Source of the DNA: WHSV01 sp050694055
GTDB taxonomy: Bacteria > Actinomycetota > CADDZG01 > WHSQ01
Length of the DNA: 47,596 nt
NCBI GenBank assembly: GCA_050694055.1
Contig: JBOGWX010000085.1
Location: forward strand, 1-47,596
Direction: 5' to 3'
Positions 10,835 to 19,316 of this stretch are shown here, piece by piece. Numbering within the stretch: position 1 is the stretch's first letter; each line of letters opens with the position of its first letter. The translations under genes were made by a program, and so were the position numbers. The notes beneath the pieces are model-generated. The model was given only the letters and a program-made list of their open reading frames with translations, had not been told where the DNA came from and did not search any database.

Positions 10835-11536
10835 ATGCCGGCAACTTCCTCGCAATCAACGGTGATGGAGCTTCACGGAGTCTCGCTGACGCGCGGTGGT
10901 CGAACCGTTCTGAGCGGCATCACCGCGGCGTTCCCTCGTCACGTTGTCTCCGCAATCGTCGGGCCATCCGGCGCCGGCAAGACGTCGTTGCTGCGATGCC
11001 TGAACCGTCTGGAGGAGCCCAGTCTCGGTCACGTCTCGCTCGACGCTGCCGACCTCGTGACTCTCGACCCCACCCACCTGCGGAGGCGAGTCGGCATGAT
11101 CTTCCAGACGCCGGTCCTGTTCGAGGGAGGCGTGCGAGCCAACCTGGCGTACGGACTTCCGGAGGTGCCCGAGGACGAGCTGCGAAGCGCGCTCGTCGCG
11201 GCCGGGCTGGGAGCCGAGTTTCTCGATCGTGACGGCACCGCCCTCTCGGTGGGACAAGCTCAACGCGTCTGCATCGCTCGGGCCTTGGTGCGACGGCCCG
11301 AGGTCTTGCTCATGGACGAACCTACGTCGGCTCTGGACACCAACGCGACGACTCGCATAGAGCAGCTCGTGACGTCCCTGAACGAGCGCGGTCTCACGGT
11401 GATCTGGGTGACTCACGATCTCGATCAAGCGCTCCGAGTCGCCGAGCACGCAGTGCTGATCTCCGACGGCCGTCTCGTGGCCACGGGGAGCCCGCAGGAC
11501 GTTACGAGAGCCTGGCCGCGGGAGCGGACGCCGTGA
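10835..11536 (+). CDS. fetA: ABC transporter ATP-binding protein, FetA (YbbL)-like
   Basis: 233-residue ATPase: Walker A GPSGAGKTSL (about residues 43-52), Q-loop MIFQTPVLFEGG, signature LSVGQAQR (usual LSGGQ has Gly, here Val), Walker B VLLMDEPTSALD and switch His in WVTHDLDQAL. The stop overlaps the start of a UPF0014/FetB-type permease, the pairing that in E. coli forms the FetAB exporter linked to iron and peroxide resistance. With that context an efflux role is more likely than import; the substrate is inferred from the family. The first residues (MPATSSQSTV) are unconserved and ATG at 10865 (MELHGVSL) is an alternative start. Confidence 0.8.
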   Translation: MPATSSQSTVMELHGVSLTRGGRTVLSGITAAFPRHVVSAIVGPSGAGKTSLLRCLNRLEEPSLGHVSLDAADLVTLDPTHLRRRVGMIFQTPVLFEGGVRANLAYGLPEVPEDELRSALVAAGLGAEFLDRDGTALSVGQAQRVCIARALVRRPEVLLMDEPTSALDTNATTRIEQLVTSLNERGLTVIWVTHDLDQALRVAEHAVLISDGRLVATGSPQDVTRAWPRERTP

Positions 11537-12282
11537 CAGACGTCGCCATCGCGTTGATCCTCGTGGCGCTTGCCCTGATCGTGTCGCGCACACGGCGGCT
11601 GGGGCTGGAGTCGGAACTGATCGTGTCGGTCGTGCGGGCAATCGTGCAGTTGGGGGCTTTGACGGCCGTGATCCAAGTGGTCTTCGACCGGCTCGGCCTG
11701 GCCGGCATCTTCCTGATCGTCATGCTGGGCGCAGCCGCGCTCACGTCGGCTCGGAGGCTGAAAGGCGTCAAGGGGGCCCTCTGGCTCGCCGCTACGACCA
11801 TCGGGGCATCTTCGACCGTGGCCCTGCTGATTCTGTTCGGAACCGGAGTGTTCCCCTTCGAGCCCCAGTACCTCATCCCGATCGGCGGCATGCTCATCGG
11901 AAACTCGATGACGGCGGTCTCTCTCGCAGGGTCACGACTTCGAGACGAGATCTCGGACAAGGTCTTGGAGGTCGAGTCAAGACTCGCTCTGGGAGTGCCC
12001 GCACGCGCGGCCCTCCGCCCCTACGCGCGCAAGGCGGCGATCAACGCTTTGATTCCCACCATCGACTCGACCAAGAACGTGGGCCTCATCTTCCTGCCGG
12101 GCGCGTTCGTCGGCATGATGCTGGCGGGCGCAAGCCCGACCGAAGCGGCCAGCGTGCAACTCGTCGTGCTGTTCATGCTGCTGGGAGCCGTCTCCGTGGC
12201 CGGCATGCTCATCACGGTCCTGGTCGCACGAGCTTTCACGGCCGCGGGCGAGCGCATAGTGGTGCCGCCGGCATCCGGCTGA
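11533..12282 (+). CDS. fetB: FetB (YbbM/UPF0014)-like iron export permease
   Basis: 249-residue polytopic membrane protein with about seven hydrophobic helices. Family hallmarks: an early RAIVQLGALTAVIQVVF segment, PIGGMLIGNSMTAVSLAGSRL (about 115-135), RAALRPYARKAAINALIPTID and VGLIFLPGAFVGMMLAGASP (about 178-197). It starts with GTG overlapping the fetA stop by 4 bases, so the two are translationally coupled. In E. coli the pair exports iron under oxidative stress. It ends 3 nt from the convergent hflX stop, leaving no room for separate terminators. Confidence 0.85.
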   Translation: MTDVAIALILVALALIVSRTRRLGLESELIVSVVRAIVQLGALTAVIQVVFDRLGLAGIFLIVMLGAAALTSARRLKGVKGALWLAATTIGASSTVALLILFGTGVFPFEPQYLIPIGGMLIGNSMTAVSLAGSRLRDEISDKVLEVESRLALGVPARAALRPYARKAAINALIPTIDSTKNVGLIFLPGAFVGMMLAGASPTEAASVQLVVLFMLLGAVSVAGMLITVLVARAFTAAGERIVVPPASG

Positions 12283-12285
12283 CCG

Positions 12286-13596
12286 CTAGGACGGTGACCG
12301 GCCGAGGTAGTCCCTCAACAAGGGCAGCGCTTCGCGACCGATGCGCGCCACCAGGTGCGTGCCTGATTCCGTGTAGGACTCGTGGAGCACCTCGCCGGAG
12401 TCGTGGACGCGCGCCACGAGGTCGCCCTTGTCGAACGGGATGGTCAACTCGACCTCGACCTTCATCTTCGATAGTTCGTCGGAGATCCGCTCCAACAGCT
12501 CGTCGAGGCCCTGGCCGGTGACGGCCGAACCGAAGACCGCTTGCGGGAAGCGTCCCTGGATCTTGTCCCGTTCGACGTCGCTTATGAGGTCTGCCTTGTT
12601 CATGAAGGTGAGAGATGGGCGGTCCGCAACGCCGAGCTCGGCAAGAACGGTGTTGACTGCATCGAGCTGACGCTCGGGATCCCGGCTTGCGTCCACGACG
12701 TGCAGCAGCAAAGTCGCTTCGCCCACCTCCTCGAGGGTCGAGCGAAAGGCTTCGACGAGTTGGTGCGGGAGCTTGCGGACGAAGCCCACGGTGTCGGTCA
12801 ACAACGCATCTCTCCCGAAAGGAAGCTCCAGGCGGCGCGTCGTGGGGTCAAGGGTCGAGAAGAGTTGGTCCTGAACCAGCACGTCGGCGTCGGTGACGTG
12901 ACGGAGAAGCGTTGACTTGCCGGCGTTCGTGTAACCCACCAGGGCAACCACCGGAACCCCCGATCGCGTTCGGCGGGCGCGCTTGAGTCGCCGCGTGCGC
13001 TCGAGGTCGACCAGGTCCTTCTTCACGCGCTTGATGCGCCGCAGGATCGCTCGCCTCTCCGCCTCGAGAGCCGTTTCGCCCGGCCCCCGAGTTCCGATGC
13101 CGCCTCCCAGCCGCGACAGGACGTCACCCCACCCGCGCAGGCGGGGAAGCCGGTAGTTGAGCTGGGCAAGCTCGACCTGGAGCTTGCCCTCGGCGCTGCG
13201 CGCGTGCTGGGCGAAGATGTCGAGGATGAGACCGGTTCGGTCGATGATCTTCAAGCCCCGCTCGGCGAGCGGGTTGACGCCCGCGATGTCCTCGAGGTTG
13301 CGTCCCTGCGCGGGAGTCAGCTCGTCGTCGAAGATGAGCATGTCGGCGTCGAGCGCGGTCGCGACGCCTGCGATCTCTTTCGCCTTCCCCTTACCGAGAT
13401 AGGTCGCAGCATCGGCTGAGCCGCGCCGCTGCATCGTGCGCTCCACAGTGTCCGCTCCCGCGGTATCGGCCAGCGCCTCTAGTTCCTCGAGGGACCACTC
13501 GGCCTGGTCGATAGAGGACGACCCGAAGATCGCTCCAACCAGGACCGCCTTCTCGCGCTCGGGTCTCGTCCCGTACGTCGTAGCCGAACCGCTCAG
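12286..13596 (-). CDS. hflX: GTPase HflX, ribosome-associated; non-canonical start
   Basis: HflX binds 50S subunits and rescues or splits stalled ribosomes using GTP/ATP. The G domain has GYTNAGKSTLL (P-loop), LDPTTRRLEL (switch I), DTVGFV (G3) and NKAD (G4); the preceding subdomain has DELTPAQGRNLE and GIGTRGPGETALE. The first ATG/GTG/TTG in frame is GTG 13446, giving 386 residues. The frame upstream of it is open to a stop at 13630-13632 and encodes clear HflX N-terminal sequence (EREKAVLVGAIFGSSS ... EELEALADTAGADTV), so the real start lies upstream. CTG at 13596, after AAAGGTGG, is my choice (436 residues). Other possibilities are an assembly indel or a start outside the frame. Divergent from dapE. 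Confidence 0.85.
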   Translation of the reverse strand: MSGSATTYGTRPEREKAVLVGAIFGSSSIDQAEWSLEELEALADTAGADTVERTMQRRGSADAATYLGKGKAKEIAGVATALDADMLIFDDELTPAQGRNLEDIAGVNPLAERGLKIIDRTGLILDIFAQHARSAEGKLQVELAQLNYRLPRLRGWGDVLSRLGGGIGTRGPGETALEAERRAILRRIKRVKKDLVDLERTRRLKRARRTRSGVPVVALVGYTNAGKSTLLRHVTDADVLVQDQLFSTLDPTTRRLELPFGRDALLTDTVGFVRKLPHQLVEAFRSTLEEVGEATLLLHVVDASRDPERQLDAVNTVLAELGVADRPSLTFMNKADLISDVERDKIQGRFPQAVFGSAVTGQGLDELLERISDELSKMKVEVELTIPFDKGDLVARVHDSGEVLHESYTESGTHLVARIGREALPLLRDYLGRSPS

Positions 13597-13739
13597 AGAA
13601 CCACCTTTTTCAGCCGCTTCACTCCTTCGTCAACGCCCCACACGGGCCGTGCCCGCAAGCTTGTCAGCATACGGCGATACCCGCTAGAGGGATTCGGCAA
13701 CAATGTGCAAGCCGTCCGCACGGTTATCCTGCCCGCAAC

Positions 13740-14837
13740 ATGACCGCCCATCGCACAACGATCGATTCCGACCTGGCCCGGCGCCTGGCACAGACCACTC
13801 TCGCGCTGGTAGAGACGCCTTCGGAGAGCCGCGCCGAAGCAGCCATCGTCGAGGTGGTGGCAGCAATGATCGACACGCGCAGCGCCTCTCTGGTGCAGGA
13901 CGATTCGCTCTTCTACGCCCCGGAGCGACGAACAGGGACCCCGCTCGTCGTCTTCGCGGGCCATCTCGACACGGTTCCTGCACAGGCAAACCTCCCCGGC
14001 TACATCGATGCCGGCGCGGTGCACGGACTGGGCGCCAGCGACATGAAAGGTGCGCTGGCAGTCATGGTCCAGCTGGCGCGCTGGCTTGACGGCGGGCGGA
14101 CCACCACGGCCGTGGACTGCGGATTCTTGTTCTTCGCGCGCGAGGAACTCCCGATAGACGCGAGCCCCATCACAGGGCTCCTCGAGGCGTCACCGCTGCT
14201 GCGCGACTCCGACCTGGTCGTCATAATGGAGCCCACGTCCAACACGATTCAGCTCGGGTGTCTCGGCAACCTGAATGCCGACGTGACCTATGCGGGCACC
14301 TCGTCACACTCCGCGCGGCCGTGGCTCGGCGAGAACGCCATCCACCGGGCAATCGGAGGGCTGCAGTCCATCGCCGCCGGCTCCCCCCGCGAGGTAAGGA
14401 TCGAGGGCCTGAGCTTCCACGAAGTTGTGAGCGTGACCGGCATCGAGGGCGGCATCGCGCGCAACGTCATTCCCGACGAGGTCGTCTGCCACCTCAACTT
14501 CCGCTACGCGCCCAACCGCTCACCCGAGGAGGCAGAGGCTCGGCTTCGGTCTCTTCTGAACGATCATTCCTCGCTCGAGATCGTCGGCAATGCCCCGCCC
14601 GCGCGCGTCGCCACCGACAACGAGCTCGTCGATCGTCTCCGTGAAGCGAGCGATGCACCAATCGAAGCTAAGCAGGCCTGGACCAACGTCGCCGAGTTCA
14701 GCGCAGTGGGCATCGACGCCGTCAACTTCGGTCCCGGAGCACCCGAGTACGCTCACCGGACCGACGAAATGGTTCGCATCGATGCGCTCGTTCAATCCTT
14801 TGTCTCGCTGCAACGCTTCATTGCGGGCACCGTATGA
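13740..14837 (+). CDS. dapE: succinyl-diaminopimelate desuccinylase
   Basis: 365-residue M20-family metallopeptidase-fold enzyme removing succinate from N-succinyl-LL-DAP in lysine and peptidoglycan precursor synthesis. Metal ligands and catalytic residues are visible: GHLDTVP (His and Asp), GASDMKGALA (bridging Asp), the AREELP Glu pair, the IMEPT Glu, and near the C-terminus a His (EYAHRTDEMV). Size fits the actinobacterial DapE group. First of three linked genes (4-base overlap with dapC, then dapD). The ATG follows a TATCCT element by nine bases without a Shine-Dalgarno, compatible with a leaderless transcript. Confidence 0.92.
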   Translation: MTAHRTTIDSDLARRLAQTTLALVETPSESRAEAAIVEVVAAMIDTRSASLVQDDSLFYAPERRTGTPLVVFAGHLDTVPAQANLPGYIDAGAVHGLGASDMKGALAVMVQLARWLDGGRTTTAVDCGFLFFAREELPIDASPITGLLEASPLLRDSDLVVIMEPTSNTIQLGCLGNLNADVTYAGTSSHSARPWLGENAIHRAIGGLQSIAAGSPREVRIEGLSFHEVVSVTGIEGGIARNVIPDEVVCHLNFRYAPNRSPEEAEARLRSLLNDHSSLEIVGNAPPARVATDNELVDRLREASDAPIEAKQAWTNVAEFSAVGIDAVNFGPGAPEYAHRTDEMVRIDALVQSFVSLQRFIAGTV

Positions 14838-15982
14838 ACTTCAACCCCGCGCTCGAACGCATGGCGGCCTATCCCTTCGTTGGGTTGGAGCAAGTCAAGC
14901 AGCAGGTCGCGGAGGGGGTCGGCGAACTGATCGACTTCGGGGTCGGGGATCCCATGGAGAGGACCCCTTCCTTCATTCGCGCGACCCTGATCGACTCCCT
15001 CGCGGCCGCGTCCGGCTACCCCAAGGCGGCGGGGCTCCCGGAGACCCGCGCCGCGATCGCCCAGTGGTACGGACGGCGCTTCGGCGTGACTCTCGACCCC
15101 GGCAGAGAGGTGCTTCCTTCGTCGGGTAGCAAGGAAGCCATCTTCAGCTTCGCCCAGATCGCGGTGGATCGCAGTTCCACCAAGGACACGGTGGTGGTCA
15201 CGCAGCCGGGCTATCCCATCCCGCTGCGAAGCGCCCAGTTGAACGGCTGCCGGCTCCTCACTCTGCCCCTGCACGAGGAGAGGGGCTACCTTCCCGATCT
15301 GCAGACACTCGATCGAGCGGCCTGGGAGCGCGTCGCATTGTTCTGGGTCAACTACCCGAACAACCCCACGGGCGCGCGGGCCCCTCTTGACTTCTACCAA
15401 GCGCTCGCCGACAAGGCCACCGAGCACGACTTCCTCGTTGCATCCGACGAGGCCTACAGCGAGATCTATTTCGGCGAGCCGCCACGTAGCGCTCTCGAGG
15501 TAGCCGATCGCAGCAACATCGTTGCGTTCAATACGCTCAGCAAACGCTCGGCCATGACCGGCTATCGGACCGGCTCGATCGTCGCACACGAGCGGGTCAT
15601 GACCATGTTCAAGCGCTACCGACCCCTCGCGGGCAGCGCTTCGCCCGAGTTCATCCAGCGCGCCGCCGCGGCTGCGTGGAGAGACGAAGCCCACGTGGAA
15701 GAGATGCGTGAGATCTATCGGGCAAAACGCGACGTCATCGAGCCCTGGTTCCGCAAGAAGGGTTTACGGGTTGCAGGAAGCGACGCGACCTTCTATTTGT
15801 GGGTGGCCGTTCCCGAGGGCGAGACGGAGGAGACCTTCTCCCTTCGCCTCCTGCAACGAGGTGTCGTCGTCGCGCCGGGCACGTTTTTCGGCGCGCCGGG
15901 GAGAGGCTACTTTCGTATGGCGCTGGTACCCACGCTGGAGCAGTGCCACAAGGCCGTCGAGTTGCTCGACGAAGTCATCTAA
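14834..15982 (+). CDS. dapC: succinyldiaminopimelate transaminase
   Basis: 382-residue class I/II PLP aminotransferase converting N-succinyl-2-amino-6-ketopimelate with glutamate to N-succinyl-LL-DAP. Pyridine-ring Asp in VASDEAYSEIYFG (about 205), substrate/cofactor Asn in WVNYPNNPTGA (about 175), Schiff-base Lys237 in FNTLSKRSAMTGYRTG. The N-terminus FNPALERMAAYPFVGLEQ is characteristic of the actinobacterial DapC group. ATG overlaps the dapE stop by 4 bases, and dapD follows after 12 nt, which fixes the substrate assignment within a general aminotransferase family. Confidence 0.92.
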   Translation: MNFNPALERMAAYPFVGLEQVKQQVAEGVGELIDFGVGDPMERTPSFIRATLIDSLAAASGYPKAAGLPETRAAIAQWYGRRFGVTLDPGREVLPSSGSKEAIFSFAQIAVDRSSTKDTVVVTQPGYPIPLRSAQLNGCRLLTLPLHEERGYLPDLQTLDRAAWERVALFWVNYPNNPTGARAPLDFYQALADKATEHDFLVASDEAYSEIYFGEPPRSALEVADRSNIVAFNTLSKRSAMTGYRTGSIVAHERVMTMFKRYRPLAGSASPEFIQRAAAAAWRDEAHVEEMREIYRAKRDVIEPWFRKKGLRVAGSDATFYLWVAVPEGETEETFSLRLLQRGVVVAPGTFFGAPGRGYFRMALVPTLEQCHKAVELLDEVI

Positions 15983-15994
15983 AGGGGCACGACC

Positions 15995-16816
15995 GTGACC
16001 AACGAAGTTCTCGCGCAGCAGATCGAAGAGCTGTACGCAACTCCCGCCGATCCCCGAGACGCCGAGGCGGCCCGCACCGTGCAGGAGGTCATCGAGCTTC
16101 TCGACCGGGGAGATCTGCGAGTCGCGGAGAAGCGCAACGACCAGTGGACGGTCAATCAATGGGTCAAGCAAGCGATCCTGTTGCTCTTCCGGCACAGCCG
16201 GATGAGCACGACCGAGCTTGGTCCCTTCGAGTATCACGACAAGCTCCCGCTAAAGAATAACTACGCGGCGTTAAAGGTGCGCGTGGTGCCGCCCGCAACC
16301 GCCCGTTACGGCGCCTACCTGGCCCCCGGAGTGGTGCTGATGCCCAGCTATGTCAACATCGGGGCGCGCGTCGAGTCGAACACCATGATCGACACTTGGG
16401 CAACCGTGGGTTCGTGCGCGCAGATAGGTGCCGACGTGCACCTGTCGGGAGGTGTCGGTATCGGAGGAGTGCTCGAGCCGCTGCAGGCGAGTCCGGTGAT
16501 CGTCGAGGACGGCGCGTTCATCGGCTCGCGTTGCATCGTCGTAGAGGGAACCGTTGTCGGCGAGCAGGCCGTGCTCGGTGCGAACGTGACCATCACCGGT
16601 TCGACCCGCATCATCGACGTCACCGGCGAGGAACCGGTCGAGTACAAGGGCTACGTTCCGCCGCGCTCGATCGTCATTCCCGGAACGCGGACGAAGGAGT
16701 TTCCGGCCGGCGGCTATGGTGTCCCGGTTGCCCTCATCATCGGCCGGCGCAAGCCGGCGACGGACCTCAAGGTCAGCCTGAACGAGGCTCTGCGCGACCA
16801 CAACGTAGCGGTGTGA
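15995..16816 (+). CDS. dapD: tetrahydrodipicolinate N-succinyltransferase
   Basis: 273-residue trimeric left-handed beta-helix acyltransferase that succinylates tetrahydrodipicolinate with succinyl-CoA, the committed step of the succinylase DAP branch. Hexapeptide-repeat region from about residue 105 to 215 (GVVLMPSYVNIGARV, NTMIDTWATVGSCAQIG, DVHLSGGVGIGGVLEP, AFIGSRCIVVEG). The family segment MIDTWATVGSCAQIG is intact. GTG start with AAAGGGG upstream, 12 nt after dapC. It ends 6 nt from the convergent dapF stop, so four DAP-pathway genes meet tail to tail. Confidence 0.95.
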   Translation: MTNEVLAQQIEELYATPADPRDAEAARTVQEVIELLDRGDLRVAEKRNDQWTVNQWVKQAILLLFRHSRMSTTELGPFEYHDKLPLKNNYAALKVRVVPPATARYGAYLAPGVVLMPSYVNIGARVESNTMIDTWATVGSCAQIGADVHLSGGVGIGGVLEPLQASPVIVEDGAFIGSRCIVVEGTVVGEQAVLGANVTITGSTRIIDVTGEEPVEYKGYVPPRSIVIPGTRTKEFPAGGYGVPVALIIGRRKPATDLKVSLNEALRDHNVAV

Positions 16817-16822
16817 GCCTCG

Positions 16823-17650
16823 TTAGAGCTTGATCTCACCCGCGAAGACCTCGACCGCCGGACCGGTCATGAACACGGGCTGCTCGTCGGTCAACGAACC
16901 CGCCCACTCGACCTCGAGCCGTCCGCCGGGCAAACTCACACCGACTTTTTCGTCGGTGTGGTGCAGCAAACGTCCGGCAACGGCCACGACGCACGCTCCG
17001 GTGCCGCAGGCCATGGTCTCTCTCGCGCCTCGCTCCCACACACGCATCGTGATTCGATCACTCGACTCGACCGTTGCGAACTCGATGTTGGCCTTGTTGG
17101 GAAAGATCGCATGCTGCTCGAGTCGGGGGCCGAGGGTAGTCACCGGAGCAGTGGCCGCATCGGCGACGAACAACACCGCGTGGGGGTTTCCCATGGAGAG
17201 GATGGCAACCTCGAGTACCTCGTCGTCGACTTCGAGCTTGGTGTGCAGCGCATGTGATCCTTCGACCTCAACTGGGACGCCCGAGGGCTCGAAGATCGGT
17301 GGTCCCATGTCCACTCGAACACGGTCACCCTCGACGAAAACGGTCTTCACGCCCGCGCCCGTCGCGACATCGATGACGTGCTTGTCCGTGAGGCCCTCGG
17401 CACGGGCGAACACCGCGAGGCACCTGATCCCGTTACCGCACATCTCAGAACGCGAGCCGTCGGAGTTGACGTAGTCCATGAAGAAGTCGGCATCTGCGGC
17501 CGGCGCTACCCTGATCACTCCGTCGGCGCCTATGCCGAGGCGCCGGTCACAAAGGGATCGAACCAGAGACGGCGACAACTCGAGAGTATCGCCGGGATCC
17601 GCCACCATCACGAAGTCGTTACCCGTGCCTTGATACTTCACGAACCTCAT
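16823..17650 (-). CDS. dapF: diaminopimelate epimerase
   Basis: 275-residue cofactor-free epimerase converting LL-DAP to meso-DAP for peptidoglycan and lysine. The two catalytic cysteines are Cys70 (SEMCGNGIRC) and Cys213 (TMACGTGAC), on the two halves of the pseudo-symmetric fold; the N-terminal KYQGTGNDFVMV is typical. The frame extends further upstream, but ATG 17650 overlaps the miaA stop as ATGA, which settles the start by translational coupling. Last gene of miaB-LigB-like-miaA-dapF, an order conserved in actinobacteria. Confidence 0.96.
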   Translation of the reverse strand: MRFVKYQGTGNDFVMVADPGDTLELSPSLVRSLCDRRLGIGADGVIRVAPAADADFFMDYVNSDGSRSEMCGNGIRCLAVFARAEGLTDKHVIDVATGAGVKTVFVEGDRVRVDMGPPIFEPSGVPVEVEGSHALHTKLEVDDEVLEVAILSMGNPHAVLFVADAATAPVTTLGPRLEQHAIFPNKANIEFATVESSDRITMRVWERGARETMACGTGACVVAVAGRLLHHTDEKVGVSLPGGRLEVEWAGSLTDEQPVFMTGPAVEVFAGEIKL

Positions 17651-18564
17651 GTCGAGCTCAAACGTACCGCGGTTCTGATGAATTCCGTCACCGATTTCGT
17701 GCACTCCGAATCATCCGCGTCGAACCATTCGACCCGGGGATCGCTGCGGAACCACGATTCCTGGCGCCGGGCGAACCGCTTGGTCGCACGGACGATCTCA
17801 TCACGCAGCACGCGTCTATCGGCTTCGGGCCGGTCGAGGACCTGGCGGTAGCCGAGAGCCTGACGTGCAGTTCTGCTCACTCCCAGCTCCGACAGCCGGC
17901 GCGTTTCGTCTATCAGTCCGCGCTCGAGCATGCGAGTGACCCGCCGATCTATTCGTTCGTGTAGCTGCGAACGCGCTCTCGTGAGCCCCGCGACGGCGAG
18001 GTCATAGATGCTTTCGTAACGGTCGAACGAGTCGTTGTCGGAGAACGGTTCGCCCGTGAGTTCGATGACCTCGAGCGCGCGCACGACCCTGCGGGCGTTG
18101 GCCGGCTCGATCTTCGCGGCCGCTCGTGGATCGAGACCGGCGAGGCGCGCGTGGAGGGCGTGAGATCCGAGTTCTTCGATCTCGAGCTCGAGCGCCTCGC
18201 GCACGTCGGCCGAACGCGGCGGGAAGACCAGGTCGTCGACCACGGCTCGGAAGTAGAGTCCCGATCCTCCCACCAGCAAGGGCATGACCCCTCGCTTGAG
18301 GATGTGAGCCACAGCGCTGCGAGCCTCGGCCTGGAACTCCGACACGGTGACGTTGTGCGATGGAAGCCAGTGGTCCAGCAGGTGGTGAGGCACGCGCCAG
18401 CGCATCTCGGAGGTCGCCTTGTCGGTGCCTATGTCCATTCCGGAGTAGACCTGCATCGAGTCCACCGAGACGATCTCCGCCCCGAGCGCCTCGGCAACCT
18501 CGATCGCGACCCCACTCTTGCCGACCGCGGTCGGTCCGACGATGGCTGCGACGCGGGCGGTCAT
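17647..18564 (-). CDS. miaA: tRNA dimethylallyltransferase
   Basis: 305-residue enzyme adding dimethylallyl to N6 of A37 in tRNAs reading UNN codons, the substrate later modified by MiaB encoded in the same operon. P-loop GPTAVGKSGVA, catalytic region SVDSMQVYSGMDIGTDK, VGGSGLYFRAVVDDL, and NARRVVRALEVIELTG (tRNA-binding part). ATG 18564 overlaps the preceding stop (ATGA); GTG 18573 is possible but less natural. Coupled to both neighbours by 4-base overlaps. Confidence 0.96.
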   Translation of the reverse strand: MTARVAAIVGPTAVGKSGVAIEVAEALGAEIVSVDSMQVYSGMDIGTDKATSEMRWRVPHHLLDHWLPSHNVTVSEFQAEARSAVAHILKRGVMPLLVGGSGLYFRAVVDDLVFPPRSADVREALELEIEELGSHALHARLAGLDPRAAAKIEPANARRVVRALEVIELTGEPFSDNDSFDRYESIYDLAVAGLTRARSQLHERIDRRVTRMLERGLIDETRRLSELGVSRTARQALGYRQVLDRPEADRRVLRDEIVRATKRFARRQESWFRSDPRVEWFDADDSECTKSVTEFIRTAVRLSST

Positions 18565-19307
18565 GAGGCCCACTCCCCGACCAGGTAACCCACGCCGAAG
18601 GGAGCCTCGTGCGACAAGCGGCGGCGGATCCGACCGGTCGGCAGGCGAGCAAGCGCGGCAAGCGGTCCGATGCCGCAGGCGTTACCGACGGAATGAAGCC
18701 GTTCGAGAACGCTCTCGGTCTGCGCGGGATCATGCTCCAGCCCCTCGAGGAGGGCGCGATGAACGTCGAGTGCCCCGGCTAGCTCGGTGAGTGGCGCCCG
18801 AGAACTCAGTCCCGCACTCGAGTGGGCGCTGGCTACGATTGCAAGGTCGTGCCGCTCGGCAATGGAACTCAGCGCCGTGGCCAGGCCGGCGGCGTCCCTC
18901 AGCGTCTCATCCACCGGATGCGCAGCGGGACCCGTGACCTCGGGAAGCGTAACCGCGACCACCGGAAGGTCGTCGCCCACTCCCAGCAGCAGCGGGACGA
19001 CGATCCCGAAGTCGGCAGGCCCCTCGATCAGGGGCCGATCCCATGCGCGCGCCAGGGCGCGCGCCACGTCGCCGTGTGAACGGCGAGCAACCTCGAGATC
19101 CTCGATGCCGAATCCGTGCAGCGCACCCTCCGGGCGTCCGTACACACCGGCTCGAGGTCCGTGCGGGGAGACGACGACCACGGCCTCCGCGCCCGTGAGA
19201 TCGAGGCTCGCAACCTCGCTCCGGAGCCGTCGCCCTGCTTCCAGCGAGGGTTGAACCTGCTCGAGAACAACGGGTGCATGAGGCACGACCGCCCCCCGCA
19301 CGATCAT
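18561..19307 (-). CDS. LigB-fold (class III extradiol dioxygenase-like) protein between miaB and miaA
   Basis: 248-residue protein with a LigB/MEMO-like pattern: N-terminal GAVVPHAPVVLEQV, then AEAVVVVSPHGPRAGVYG, FGIVVPLLLGVGDDLPVVAVTLPE and AIVASAHSSAGLSSRAP, placing His residues at the positions expected of a metal site. Actinobacterial genomes often carry such a gene exactly here (Rv2728c occupies this slot in M. tuberculosis); its function is unknown. It begins 9 nt after miaB and its stop overlaps the miaA start, so it is co-expressed with the tRNA A37 modification pair. A role in that modification or in DAP synthesis is conceivable but unproven. Confidence 0.7.
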   Translation of the reverse strand: MIVRGAVVPHAPVVLEQVQPSLEAGRRLRSEVASLDLTGAEAVVVVSPHGPRAGVYGRPEGALHGFGIEDLEVARRSHGDVARALARAWDRPLIEGPADFGIVVPLLLGVGDDLPVVAVTLPEVTGPAAHPVDETLRDAAGLATALSSIAERHDLAIVASAHSSAGLSSRAPLTELAGALDVHRALLEGLEHDPAQTESVLERLHSVGNACGIGPLAALARLPTGRIRRRLSHEAPFGVGYLVGEWAS

Positions 19308-19316
19308 CCCGGCGCC

